Source: Symbiodinium natans
Lineage: Eukaryota > Sar > Dinophyceae > Suessiales > Symbiodiniaceae
NCBI GenBank assembly: GCA_905221605.1
Contig: CAJNDS010002771.1
Location: 64,001 to 128,000, forward strand
Reading direction: 5' to 3'
DNA length: 64,000 nucleotides
Shown: in pieces, positions 9,935 to 18,673 of the stretch
Numbering within the stretch: the stretch's first letter is position 1
Layout: every line of letters starts with the position of its first letter
Translations under genes and position numbers: made by a program
The notes under the pieces: model-generated
Database searches by the model: none
What the model saw: only the letters and a program-made list of their open reading frames with translations
Told to the model about the DNA's origin: nothing

Positions 9935-10486
9935 ATGGCGAGCGAAGAGAGCATGACGATACCACCCCCATCTCCGGAGGAGCTGGCGGCGTACGGACGC
10001 CTGATTGCTCCAGTGGGCAAGATGGAAACGGAGGCACTGCCCACCCTGGGCAAGCGAGCGCCGGAGGTGGAGAGCGAGCCGACTGTGGAGAGCAAGCAGC
10101 CCAAACTTTCGGCTCTACCGAAGACACCCGCAATCCCAGCCATGTTCTCGCCATCCCCTCGTCCTGGAGTACCACCTCTACAGGAAGGCCAGAGCTCGCA
10201 ACTCACGGAGCCAGCGACAAGCCACAACCACCAGCCAACGCCCCGCCCGAAGGCGGGACAAGGCAACCGGCAGTTTGCTGGAAAGCATCGAGCAGGAAAG
10301 AAGGCCAACAACAATCAGAACAAGGCGGCGCCAGACGACCTGTCGGACATGATGGCAAAGCTGGTGCTCAGGCACGAGGACGCGCACGCGGTGGAAAGGT
10401 ACGACAAGGGCTACTGTCTTTTCCTACGCAACTCCACGGGGGCGGACAGCATCACAGCCCCGCTGTACAGGGCCTCCCAGACATGG
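9935..10486 (+). CDS. Overlapping LINE frame, part 1 (continues at 27375)
   Basis: In the frame +1 to ORF2, an open stretch reads MASEESMTIPPPSPEELAAY, a Pro/Ser-rich linker, KHRAGKKANNNQNKA, and then an ordered-looking segment (MMAKLVLRHEDAHAVERYDK, CLFLRN). Its composition is more protein-like than ORF2 frame over the same bases, which is Gly/Arg-rich. The copia element splits it at the codon TGG 10484-10486, and it resumes in phase with GCT at 27375. Either this is the true coding frame here, reached by frameshifting from RT, or both frames are used. Confidence 0.5.
10482..10486 (+). repeat. Copia target-site duplication CATGG, left
   Basis: CATGG directly precedes the 5' LTR and is repeated at 27370-27374 directly after the 3' LTR. 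A 5-bp duplication is usual for Ty1/copia integration. Confidence 0.85.
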
Positions 10487-10671
10487 TGTTAAGTGTACAG
10501 CATGTATCCAGGTACAGTGAATGGGTGCAGTAGGAAAGACACCAAATGCCCTAAGGCATGTTGAGTCTGAGCAGAACGAGTTTGACGCCGGAGGCTTAGG
10601 CTCAAGAGTCGAAAGCGAGAAAAGTTGTTTTGCCTTTAGAGCGTGGTAGGAAAATACCACGTTTTTCAACA
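10487..10671 (+). repeat. Copia 5' LTR
   Basis: The 185-bp repeat starts TGTTAAGTGTACAG and ends TTTTTCAACA. It is identical to the 3' LTR except for one C/A change and the absence of a 15-bp block (GTGAGCCATGATGTT) before TACCACG. Confidence 0.9.
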
Positions 10672-10684
10672 TGGTAGTGGAGCA
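10672..10684 (+). promoter_or_regulatory. Primer-binding site
   Basis: TGGTAGTGGAGCA starts at the base after the 5' LTR. The leading TGG pairs with a tRNA 3' CCA end, and the sequence is close to the TGGTATCAGAGC used by copia elements primed by initiator tRNA-Met. An ATG formed across the LTR-PBS boundary (10671-10673) overlaps it. Confidence 0.6.
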
Positions 10685-10700
10685 CCTGAGTCAGGGTGCG

Positions 10701-12908
10701 ATGATGCTACAGCAAGCTGGATGGACGAAGATTTTTCCATGGAGCATGATGGTTTTCATGTCTGTGCGAGAAGTGTGTGCCAGCAACCTCCAGAACCTTC
10801 AGCATATGGCAGAGCAGACAGTTGCAGCAAGCAGTGGTGCCCTGGACGCTTTGAGTTCAGGAAGATGGCAGCAGGAATTGTTCCTGTTTGCAGTGCTGGT
10901 TTTCATGAGCAGCATTTTAGCAGGAATGGCGTGGTCGTTCTTGCGAGAGATTGCAACTGAAGAGCGAGAGATCGAGACTGTCGCCCATGAAGAGTTCATG
11001 CCTGATGTTTACATTGCAAAGTCAAGAACAGCAGTGCACAAGCATCGAGAATGCCGTGGCCTGGACAGTGCGGATCAGGCGCAAGTCGTACGTGCACCTG
11101 GATGTAGAGTTTGCTTTCCAGATGGCTATGTTTACATTCAAGGGCAGACAGAAGTAAAGAGAAGGAGGTTTACCCAGATGACTGGATGTGGTTTCTGGAT
11201 GAGAGTCCTTTGCAGTGCAGTTCTTCTACTTTGTGCAGGGCTCGTTACAGCAGAAGGTTGGTTGTTGATGATCAAGAATGTGAAAGCAAAGGCAGCAAGA
11301 AGCAGTACAGAGATATTGCTAGATGAAGCAGAGCTCGTTATGTCAAAGCCGCTGCCCAGGAATTCGATTTCCCTCCAGGATGACCTGAAGACTATTGCCT
11401 TGGAGGATGAGCATGCCGAGGTGCAGCATGCGACTCATGCACTTGGTGGAAGCAGCAAGAATGTGCATGTGAGAAGAGAGAGAGAAGAGACAGAACATGT
11501 GGAGTTCATGTCCTTCAGTTTGCAGCGTCGTCAAACCAAAGAAGCCCCAATACGCTATGAAGATCAAGACAACGAAGAAAACTACAACCTCGAGATTGTG
11601 AAGTACATGATCGCAGGATTTGAAGCATCAAGAAACTTCGACATCACGAATTTGAAGATTGAGGTGAAAAGATGGTATGAAGGTACAAGAAGATTCCTTC
11701 GAAGCCTTGAGTCGAGCTACGCCCCTGAGATCTCAGTCATGTTTCACAAGCAGAAGGAAATCATTTTCGTGTTGATGATCGTGATGTGCACCCCGATTGG
11801 TTTGGTTACTTGGATCAGCCTGTACAACATGTGTGCCATCCAAAGCAAAAGAAAAGAGTGTTTGAAGAGAAGAGTTTCAAGGAGAGCCAGGTATCAAGAA
11901 GTTCATGCATGTGGTGTTCAGAAGAAGACGCTCATGTTCATTGTGTTGCTGTATACAAACACGCAAGCAGCTGAAGCCATGAATGCTCAGATGGAGCAAG
12001 CAATGCAATCTTTGGCCCAGCAGACAGCAACGAACACCCAACAGATAAACGACCTGGTTAGCGCAGTTCAGCAGCAAGCATCTCAGCAGCAGCAAGCAAG
12101 CACAGCAGCTCAAAGTGCAGCAGCAGCCAGTGAAGGCGAGATGAGAGAAATGTTTCGCAACATGCTACAAGTGGCTACAAGAACGAGCACAGCGGTCCAC
12201 GAGGCAGCAAGCATGATCAACAATATGGGTCAAATGCATCGAGATTTTCGTGAGCATCAAGAAGCACGAGAACAAGCACAAGCAGAAAGAGAAAAGAGAA
12301 GAGAGAAGGGAGATGTCGAGTTGCACAAGATGATCAAGACCCCCGACGTGTTCAACCCAAGCAGTTTCAAAGAAGAGCATGAAGGCTGGAGTGAATTCAG
12401 ACACAAGATGCGAACCTGGATTGGAGCGTTGGACCCAGAGATGTTAGCAAGAATTGAAGCCGTTGAAGCAAAGAGAAGTGAAGCTGTTGAGTTTTCCACC
12501 TTGAGTGACGAGCACAAAGCCGTTAGCAAGAAGCTCTACACGATCCTCACTTCGTACACGAAAGGTCGCCCATTGAGAACGATCAAGCAGATTACAGAGG
12601 AGAATGGTTTAGAAGCATGGAGAATTTTGCTCGAAGAACACGAACCCTACACTCGTGGTAGAAGTCTTCGTTTGCTGACTACCCTCACGAAGTACAAGTT
12701 TGAAAACAAGAAGACCACCATGGAGAACATCCTTGCATTCGAAGAAGCAATCGAGCAGTATGAAAAGGCATCAGGAGATGTGGTGCAAGATGATTTGAAG
12801 ATTTCAATTATCCTCAATCAGCAAGATGGTCAGCTTCGACAACACATGTTGCTCAATTTGAGAGATGATACAAAGTATTCAAGTCTTCGTCAGTTTCTCC
12901 TGTCCTGT
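10701..12908 (+). CDS. Copia Gag, 5' part (continues at 21598)
   Basis: The frame is open from 10671, where the first ATG overlaps the primer-binding site. The next in-frame ATG, at 10701, is preferred. Four hydrophobic segments occur in the first 440 residues (LFLFAVLVFMSSILAGMAWSF, a Leu/Ala stretch near 11215, IIFVLMIVMCTPIGLVTWIS near 11760, and LMFIVLLY near 11933). Between the first two lies a His/Cys cluster ending CRVC. A Gln/Ala-rich coiled-coil-like region (11975-12300) precedes a UBN2-type copia Gag domain (FNPSSFKEEHEGWSEFRHKM, LYTILTSYTKG, DDLKISIILNQQ). The frame is broken at 12908 by the nested element and resumes as ...SC then YEQNTRW at 21598. Membrane-type segments in a copia Gag are unusual. 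Confidence 0.75.
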
Positions 12909-13039
12909 TCTGAAACTTTCGGTTAGGTTGGTCTGGTGTTTCAGTGTAACATGCCAGGCAGTGTGATCACGTTGAGGACGATCGTCTCCTCGTGGCCATT
13001 TTGGCTAAAGGAGGGACGCTCGTCCGGGATTTTTTCTGC
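12906..13039 (+). repeat. Repeat A1 of element no. 1
   Basis: 134 bp appearing identical to 20609-20742. It contains the spliced-leader relic at 12991-13010. Confidence 0.9.
12991..13010 (+). other. Spliced-leader relic inside repeat A1
   Basis: CGTGGCCATTTTGGCTAAAG matches the 3' 20 bases of the dinoflagellate spliced leader (CGTAGCCATTTTGGCTCAAG) with two mismatches. It is about 72 bp upstream of the ORF-X start and is duplicated at 20694-20713. Confidence 0.75.
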
Positions 13040-13081
13040 TGGGCCTGGGAGAGTGTTAAGGCGTGCTCTAAAGCCCTTGCC

Positions 13082-14905
13082 ATGTCGAAGTTCCCGCCTA
13101 CCTGGCAGCAGTTTCAGGCGCCACGGGCGCTCGCTCCTGTTCAGGAGGAGGATGGGAATGCATGGGGCCACTACACTCCAGGCGAGGCGGAAGCTCCCGG
13201 ATACCAGCAAGCTGAACAGCCTGCTCGGCCGCAGCAGCATGCTCGCCACTGGACTGGTGATCGCGGCTACGGCGATCGCCCTCACCCTCAGCGCCAAGAC
13301 TATGGTCAGTGGTGGGGCCATCAGCAGCGTGGATCAAGCTCCCGCGCGGTCGCAGCCGTCCACAATTCGTTCGTCAGAAAGAAAGCGGACTTCTTGGACG
13401 AGGCGATCGCCCACCACGAGGACCCTGCCTACAACTCGTTCGTCTTCCCTGACAACAGAGATGAGCGGGTGGTCTCCCCATTCCAGAACTGGCTCGTGGA
13501 GGAGATCATGACGAACGCTGCTTCCAGCATCAACGTGCTCACGGAGAGGGACCAGGTTCTCCCACCAAGTTCGGGCTTCCAGTTGAGCCTCTTCGCTAAC
13601 TACACGCTCGACGGGGTGAAGGCGATCCTGGTGCTCACCGTGGGTTCGACAACAGGCTGCCCCAGTGCTCACTGGGACTCCAAGACGGCGAAGGCTCTCA
13701 GTCACGAGGCTTTTCAGCCGTTCACCTGGCCACTGATGAAGGCTGGGGCAGCCACCTATGTCGACGTGAAGTTCTTCAACGGCAACGAGGTCCTGTTCCA
13801 CTGGATCTTCCGCGGCTACCGCTCCGACTCCGACCTCACCGTGCAGCAGCAGTTCTGTGACGACGCCTTGATCAAGGACGCTCGCATCGGCAGGTTCAGG
13901 CCTTCGATCGTGGTGTCTGTCTTCAGAGGCTGGAACGTCACAGTCTTCTCGTTTGAGGTCGGTGGCAGAAGTTACGCGGTCGCACCACAAGGAGCAGTCG
14001 TTGCTGGTGATCACTGCCGCGCCAACTGCGAGCTCCGAGTTTGCAACCGGGCCTCGACCGATGCCTACGGCAATGACGCCGATCGGGTTGAATTCCGCTT
14101 TCGGGACTCCGACAACAAGGTGGATCTGAAATGTGGCCGGATCTCCGTTCCGGGAACCTGGTTGGCTGTCAGCCATATCTCTGGACGGGCTCTCATCAAT
14201 ACGATCGGGGCATGCCGCAGTCAGAAGGCGAGGATCGAAGGCCCTGACCAAGTTCAGCAGTTCGCTCAGCTGGCGGCGATCTTTGAGCCGTGGTGGCGAA
14301 GCTCGATCGCGCGCGAGGTCAATGAGGTCGGCGTCCAGGCCTTGAACTTCGTGCTCGAGAACGAGGGCGACTTCCACCTGAGGGCTCGCTCCAAGCTGTG
14401 GGTGTTGCCGCCGGAGTACGTCAACCAGGCCGCGCTCGCCCACAGGTCCCACCAGGAAGGCATTGGCCTGGATGCGCAGATGCTCTCTGGGCCGCCAGCG
14501 ATCGCCAACGAGGCTGCCAAAGTTGCCGTGGCTGAGATTGAGGTTCGGGAGAAGAACATGATGCTCCAAGATCAGCCCGGGTCCTCATCTCGCTCGGCAG
14601 AAGAGCAGTTCGCTCGAAGGGCCTCCGATCTGCCTGCGGGGTCCCGGAACAGCGAGGAACAGGGCAACCCACGAGATTCGTTCCGGCTGGACATGAATGT
14701 CTCGAGAACTTCGGCGGCTATCACCCCCGGCGTCTTCGCCCAGGTTCTGTCGCAGCAAGAGGCCGAGTTCTTCGAGTCCACCGTTCGTGTGGTGCCCGTG
14801 CCCGACCAGCTCGAGCTCTCCCAGGATCAGGACGTGCCAGCTCAGCCGGTCGGTCAGCCAACCTCGTTTGGTCCCCCTGCAGGAAGTTTGGACGGCTCGG
14901 CTTGA
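13082..14905 (+). CDS. ORF-X of element no. 1, unknown protein
   Basis: The 607-residue frame starts at the first ATG (13082, MSKFPPTWQQF) after repeat A1. Upstream in-frame codons run back into A1 without an ATG. Residues 20-110 are Gln/Pro/His-rich. Residues of about 120-430 look globular, with a possible beta-rich part (VSVFRGWNVTVFSFEVGGRS) and a few Cys (CRANCELRVC). The C-terminal 150 residues are polar with many Ser, Gln and Glu. No family is recognised. The element at 36574 also has an unknown ORF before its recombinase, at 37589, which suggests the position is conserved although the sequences differ by eye. Antisense frames of up to 411 codons exist here but look like shadows. Confidence 0.65.
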   Translation: MSKFPPTWQQFQAPRALAPVQEEDGNAWGHYTPGEAEAPGYQQAEQPARPQQHARHWTGDRGYGDRPHPQRQDYGQWWGHQQRGSSSRAVAAVHNSFVRKKADFLDEAIAHHEDPAYNSFVFPDNRDERVVSPFQNWLVEEIMTNAASSINVLTERDQVLPPSSGFQLSLFANYTLDGVKAILVLTVGSTTGCPSAHWDSKTAKALSHEAFQPFTWPLMKAGAATYVDVKFFNGNEVLFHWIFRGYRSDSDLTVQQQFCDDALIKDARIGRFRPSIVVSVFRGWNVTVFSFEVGGRSYAVAPQGAVVAGDHCRANCELRVCNRASTDAYGNDADRVEFRFRDSDNKVDLKCGRISVPGTWLAVSHISGRALINTIGACRSQKARIEGPDQVQQFAQLAAIFEPWWRSSIAREVNEVGVQALNFVLENEGDFHLRARSKLWVLPPEYVNQAALAHRSHQEGIGLDAQMLSGPPAIANEAAKVAVAEIEVREKNMMLQDQPGSSSRSAEEQFARRASDLPAGSRNSEEQGNPRDSFRLDMNVSRTSAAITPGVFAQVLSQQEAEFFESTVRVVPVPDQLELSQDQDVPAQPVGQPTSFGPPAGSLDGSA

Positions 14906-15380
14906 ACAGTTTTCCGAGCAGTTCTGAAGAACAAGCGGTTCTGAAGAACCCATATAGCGATCGGGACTTTGCAGCTCGGGCGCGGCGGTCGTTTTTAAGG
15001 CCGGCTCGCTGCGCCATTGCTGTTCTGGGCGATCGCCCAGCACTCAAAGCTGGACCTTTTCGAGTGTGAGAAAAACAGTGGACCGCTCTCGCTCGCGAAG
15101 GGCATGAGTGTTCACTCAAGATCTCAATCTTGTTCAATACATACAAACATGTTGAGCAGCTAGACATAAGCAACTGCTCTGTGCTTGTTGTTTTGTTTGC
15201 TGTTCTCATGTGCGCTCGCATGGGCGTTCTAACCTCTTCCCCGTCTCGTTCGTGGGTCTGGGGTTGCTGCGTCCGGGTGCGTGTGTTTGTTTGCTCGAGT
15301 GGAAAGGGGAAAGGGTGTCCTCGCCTGTCCCCGTTCGATTCGTGTTCTTTCGTTGTCCGCGTTCGTCCTTGTCTCGGTCC
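14906..15380. other. Spacer between ORF-X and recombinase
   Basis: No protein-like frame is seen apart from the upstream extension of the recombinase frame, which is open from 15210 without an ATG. It contains a T-rich stretch near 15120-15200 that could act as a polypyrimidine tract before a trans-splice acceptor. This is inference. Confidence 0.35.
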
Positions 15381-17264
15381 ATGATCCGGCCGCCAGAAGC
15401 TCCTTCAGGCTCAGCTGCTCGCGATCGAGGGTCGATGTCGAGGGCTGATCTCTGGATTGAAAAGATTTTAATTTTCCCTAGCTTCGATGAGGCTTTCCGA
15501 GAGGCGATCAGAGAATCGCCTCTCTCGAATCTTCCATTCGTGATGGCAATCGAGGCTGGCTCGCAAGGTGAATTTGCTGCCAAGGCTCTGATCCTGCTCG
15601 CTTCTTTGACAACGGTTTCGGATGCCTTGGCAGTTCGCACGCACATGCTTGAGCAGTTTTGGTTGTTCGCCAAAGCAGCTGAGAGCGTGTTCGCTTCATC
15701 TGTGGGTTTTCAACTGGGGTTCGGATTGGCAGAGTGCTCCAGAGTGGCTCCTCAGCCCAAGTTCGACGAGCTCAGGCGAGCGGCAGCTCTCAGGTCGCTT
15801 GCTCAGCCTCCTAAACTCCCCAGGTCCTTCCCAGCCTTAACGAGCTCTGCAAAATCGGCAACAAATGCTCCACTCTTTGACGCCGAGATGGCGGAAAAGC
15901 AAAAGTGGGCCCACAGGCTACAAGCAATTGCCGATCGAGCTGGTTCCTGGGCAGACGCCTCAATCAATATGGAGGCACCAGATGTTCTTTCGGCTGGCGA
16001 GAAGGCCCGTCTTAAGCACCTGGTGTTCACCTCGGGTGCTCCGTCAACCATGGCGGGGCACATCAGGAGGTTCGAAAAGTTTGAGGATTGGGCGGCTGAG
16101 GTCGCGATGCCCTTCTACCCAATCACCGATGATAAGATTTTGAAGTATGCAATTGAGCTTGACCGCAAAGAATGTGGTCCTACAGTTCTGCCTTCACTTC
16201 GAACTTCACTTCGCTGGGTGGCTTTTCGCATCGACATTGAGCTGCCGGAAGTGGAGGGCGCTCGCCTCCTGGCGCTCGAAAAGCAAATCTTTGATCGGCG
16301 AGGCAAGCCTCTCAAAGAGGCGCCATCCTATCACGCAGAGGTCGTGGCTGCTATGGAGGTCTTCGTTGTTCAAGAGACGCAGCCCCTGGCGGCGCGGCTT
16401 TTTGTGTGGTGGGTCGTGTGCATGATCATGGCCTCCCTGCGGTTCGACGATGCCATCCATGTCAAGCCGGAGGAACTCGAGTTTCGCGAGGAGGGCATTT
16501 TCGGCGTCTCTTGGCAGACCAAGACCGAGAGGAAAAGGCGGGGTACCAAGTTCTTGGTCCCGAACGTTTCCTTCTCGGGCTCGGATTGGCTCAACGTCGG
16601 CTGGAACCTGTTCGAACAACATCTCCTGGTCTGTCCAGACCGTGATTACTGGCTGCCAGAGCTCAGAGATGCAAATTCGTTCACTGAGCATGCGCCAACC
16701 TTCCAGCGCTCGCTCCAGTGGCTGCATCACTTGGTCTGGCACGCTAGCAAGCACCACGGTGTGGAGGCTCCAATCCTGGCGAGCATCACGCAGCTCACAT
16801 GGCACTCAGCCAGAGTCACGCTGCTCAGCATGGCAGTCCAGAAAGGAGCCGAGGCCGAGAAGATCGGACTTCAGGCAAACTGGAAGAATCCAGGACCACT
16901 GGTGCTCAAATACACCAGGTCTCGCTCTGCTGTCTCGGCCGGCATGGTCCAGGACATCGTGGCCGACTTCAGGCGCTCGTTCGTGCCAGGCTGCGTTCGG
17001 CAGGATGACTTGGCTGATGATGGCCTGGATGCTCACCCTTCAGTGAACGCATTTTTCATGAAGTCACCTAAGAAGGGTTCGGCCTACGAATATAAGATTC
17101 ATGTTTGCTCGACCGACGATGTTGATGTCATCGCATGCGGTCGCGCCAAGCGCGAAGACTGTACACATATCGGTGATCTGCTCCCCGACGCATCGCTGTT
17201 CTGTAAGCATTGTGCCAGGGAGAGACCTGATGTCGCTCGCGCACATAACGTTTTCTCCCCATGA
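15381..17264 (+). CDS. Tyrosine recombinase of element no. 1
   Basis: About 627 residues from the first ATG (15381); a later ATG at 15435 is possible. The C-terminal half carries the tyrosine-recombinase set: Arg I in SLRFDDA (16440-16442), Lys in QTKTERK, His-x-x-Arg in HSAR (16803-16814), Trp in the His/Trp position (16881-16883), and the nucleophile Tyr in LKYTRSR (16911-16913). The N-terminal half contains a SAM-like DNA-binding region (SAPSTMAGHIRRFEKFEDW). A short Cys/His cluster at the C-terminus (CTHIGDLLPDASLFCKHC) may bind zinc. In DIRS-order elements this enzyme inserts the circular cDNA by site-specific recombination. All catalytic positions are present, so this frame looks functional. 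Confidence 0.85.
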   Translation: MIRPPEAPSGSAARDRGSMSRADLWIEKILIFPSFDEAFREAIRESPLSNLPFVMAIEAGSQGEFAAKALILLASLTTVSDALAVRTHMLEQFWLFAKAAESVFASSVGFQLGFGLAECSRVAPQPKFDELRRAAALRSLAQPPKLPRSFPALTSSAKSATNAPLFDAEMAEKQKWAHRLQAIADRAGSWADASINMEAPDVLSAGEKARLKHLVFTSGAPSTMAGHIRRFEKFEDWAAEVAMPFYPITDDKILKYAIELDRKECGPTVLPSLRTSLRWVAFRIDIELPEVEGARLLALEKQIFDRRGKPLKEAPSYHAEVVAAMEVFVVQETQPLAARLFVWWVVCMIMASLRFDDAIHVKPEELEFREEGIFGVSWQTKTERKRRGTKFLVPNVSFSGSDWLNVGWNLFEQHLLVCPDRDYWLPELRDANSFTEHAPTFQRSLQWLHHLVWHASKHHGVEAPILASITQLTWHSARVTLLSMAVQKGAEAEKIGLQANWKNPGPLVLKYTRSRSAVSAGMVQDIVADFRRSFVPGCVRQDDLADDGLDAHPSVNAFFMKSPKKGSAYEYKIHVCSTDDVDVIACGRAKREDCTHIGDLLPDASLFCKHCARERPDVARAHNVFSP

Positions 17265-17350
17265 TCAAAAGCAAACGGTTCGTTCACTGCCTAAGCTTCT
17301 TTCAATCTGTCAGGTTTTGGCTCCAGTGCGGCTCTTTCTGCTCTCCGACA

Positions 17351-18673
17351 ATGGTGGATCGAACAACGTACCCCGATGGCAAGGTCCCGGAGCTCGCCGT
17401 TCGCCAGATCTTTGGTCGGCAGCACCTCCCCGAAAACCTCTGCTTGCTCATGGCGAACAAGAACCTCTCCTCGATTGAGCAGTTGGCCATGCTGGGCGAC
17501 TCGATCGCGTCCGTGAAGACCACGCTGAAGACGATCGTCGGAGACGATACCCAGTTTGGTGCCGATGCGGCCGCCCAGGAGCTCTCGCTCACACAGCTCT
17601 CGGCTGTTTGGAAGGCTGCCTCGACACTACAAGAACATGTCTCCGCTCGACGGGCTCGCATGGAGGAGGAGCCCAACAAAGTCCCAGAGATCCCGGGTGA
17701 GCACCACGCCGAGTTCCGCGAGCTCTTTGTGGAGGCTCACCCCGACATGCTCCTTACGTACCACAACGAGCCGCGTCGCAAGTTCGTGGAGCGCGTTCAT
17801 CGCGACTACATGGTTCACGGCGCGGTTGCCTTTTACGAGGTTGCAGAGATGCGAGTTCGGCACGAGACCATTGTCCAGACCGCCAGTCTCGCCAAGACCT
17901 CTGAAGACTTGCTTCGGGTCGTTCAAGTTGACAACAAAGGCTCCGTCGGCTCCGAGAACCAGGTCATGGACCGGCTCCACGCCTTCTTCATGGCTCTCGA
18001 GTACCTTAACATCTGCGAGTTCTCCTACAAAGCGGGACCGCTCAAGTACCTCGCGGAGCTGCAAGAATGGCGGCATGAGAACCGGGGTGTCTCCGTGCTC
18101 TTAGCAGCGGATTCTCTCATTCGCAAGAAGGTCTACAAGCTCAACAATGACCGCAGGAAGAGCTTCCCTTCCTTCTCAGCCGCGCTCTTGGAGGTGCTCG
18201 CAAACCACAAGCAGCTCTGGAACGACGCCCGGTCTGCTGCTGAGCTGGATAAGTTCCGCCAGGCTGACCTCGACGGCCCCCTGACCCCTAAGAAGCGCGC
18301 TCGCTCAGCGAGCCCGCCAACCCCTCCTACCACCAAGAGCTCCCGCACCCGCCGTAATAAAGCCAAACGGGATCGGCAGAGAGAGCTCCTCAAGCAAGCA
18401 AAGGCGTCCGCCAAAGACAAGGACAGAGAGACCGGCGAGGCAGATAAGGACCGCGATCGCGCTCCGCGTGGTGCCCAGCTCCGGCTCGAGCCGAACAAGG
18501 ACTCTCGCGTGCCAGAACAAGAGTGGAAGAAGATCTTATCTTTCACCTATTCTGGTAAGAAGCGAAGCCCGTTTTTCAATTGCTCGCTCGGATGTCGCTT
18601 CGGGGACGCCTGCCGTGACCTGCACTCTGGCGTGCAGTGTGGCCAGGCCCACCCCTTCCACGGCAACCATTGA
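17351..18673 (+). CDS. Gag-like protein with CCCH zinc finger, ends at in-frame UGA
   Basis: The frame from ATG 17351 (MVDRTTYPDG) has 440 residues. Helical, capsid-like sequence occupies the first 310 residues (YLNICEFSYKAGPLKYLAEL). A Lys/Arg-rich basic segment follows (RRNKAKRDRQRELLKQAKAS). The end is a CCCH-type finger (CSLGCRFGDACRDLHSG, then CGQAHPFHGNH). A basic region plus a zinc finger is the usual nucleocapsid arrangement. The stop is TGA 18671-18673. Beyond it the same frame stays open for another 605 codons into the methyltransferase-RT domain, as in the elements ending at 42948 and 32389. The immediate context is CAT TGA GTG. Confidence 0.75.
   Translation: MVDRTTYPDGKVPELAVRQIFGRQHLPENLCLLMANKNLSSIEQLAMLGDSIASVKTTLKTIVGDDTQFGADAAAQELSLTQLSAVWKAASTLQEHVSARRARMEEEPNKVPEIPGEHHAEFRELFVEAHPDMLLTYHNEPRRKFVERVHRDYMVHGAVAFYEVAEMRVRHETIVQTASLAKTSEDLLRVVQVDNKGSVGSENQVMDRLHAFFMALEYLNICEFSYKAGPLKYLAELQEWRHENRGVSVLLAADSLIRKKVYKLNNDRRKSFPSFSAALLEVLANHKQLWNDARSAAELDKFRQADLDGPLTPKKRARSASPPTPPTTKSSRTRRNKAKRDRQRELLKQAKASAKDKDRETGEADKDRDRAPRGAQLRLEPNKDSRVPEQEWKKILSFTYSGKKRSPFFNCSLGCRFGDACRDLHSGVQCGQAHPFHGNH

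Larger units (their letters stand above)
8340..10486 (+). pseudogene. LINE ORF2 part 2: RT C-terminal half and C2H2 zinc fingers
   Basis: After the frameshift the RT resumes with RPERGVRQGCALSP and the catalytic FADD at 8512-8526, then the thumb region (LERFGLKANPGKSK). Zinc fingers follow: CDVCSRAFATESSLRQHISKTH near 9317, CRFCHEKFSKSHALQRHI near 9470, and CCLCNQWLIRDADFKSHYKRSH near 9717. A further Cys pair (CTLCGSK) lies near 9850. The frame stays open, though low in complexity, to the copia insertion at 10486. After removing copia it runs on in phase into the ubiquitin-protease-like segment at 27377. The fingers probably help the RT bind nucleic acid, as in other LINE C-termini. Confidence 0.8.

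Noticed and set aside
13334-14569. 411-codon minus-strand open frame
   Set aside because: Lies opposite ORF-X of element no. 1. Asp/Val/Arg-rich composition reflects the complementary codon bias, with no motif.
18671-18673. UGA as a selenocysteine codon
   Set aside because: No domain suggests a redox selenoprotein at the Gag-pol boundary, and no SECIS-like element was recognised. Readthrough or separate initiation explains the layout better.
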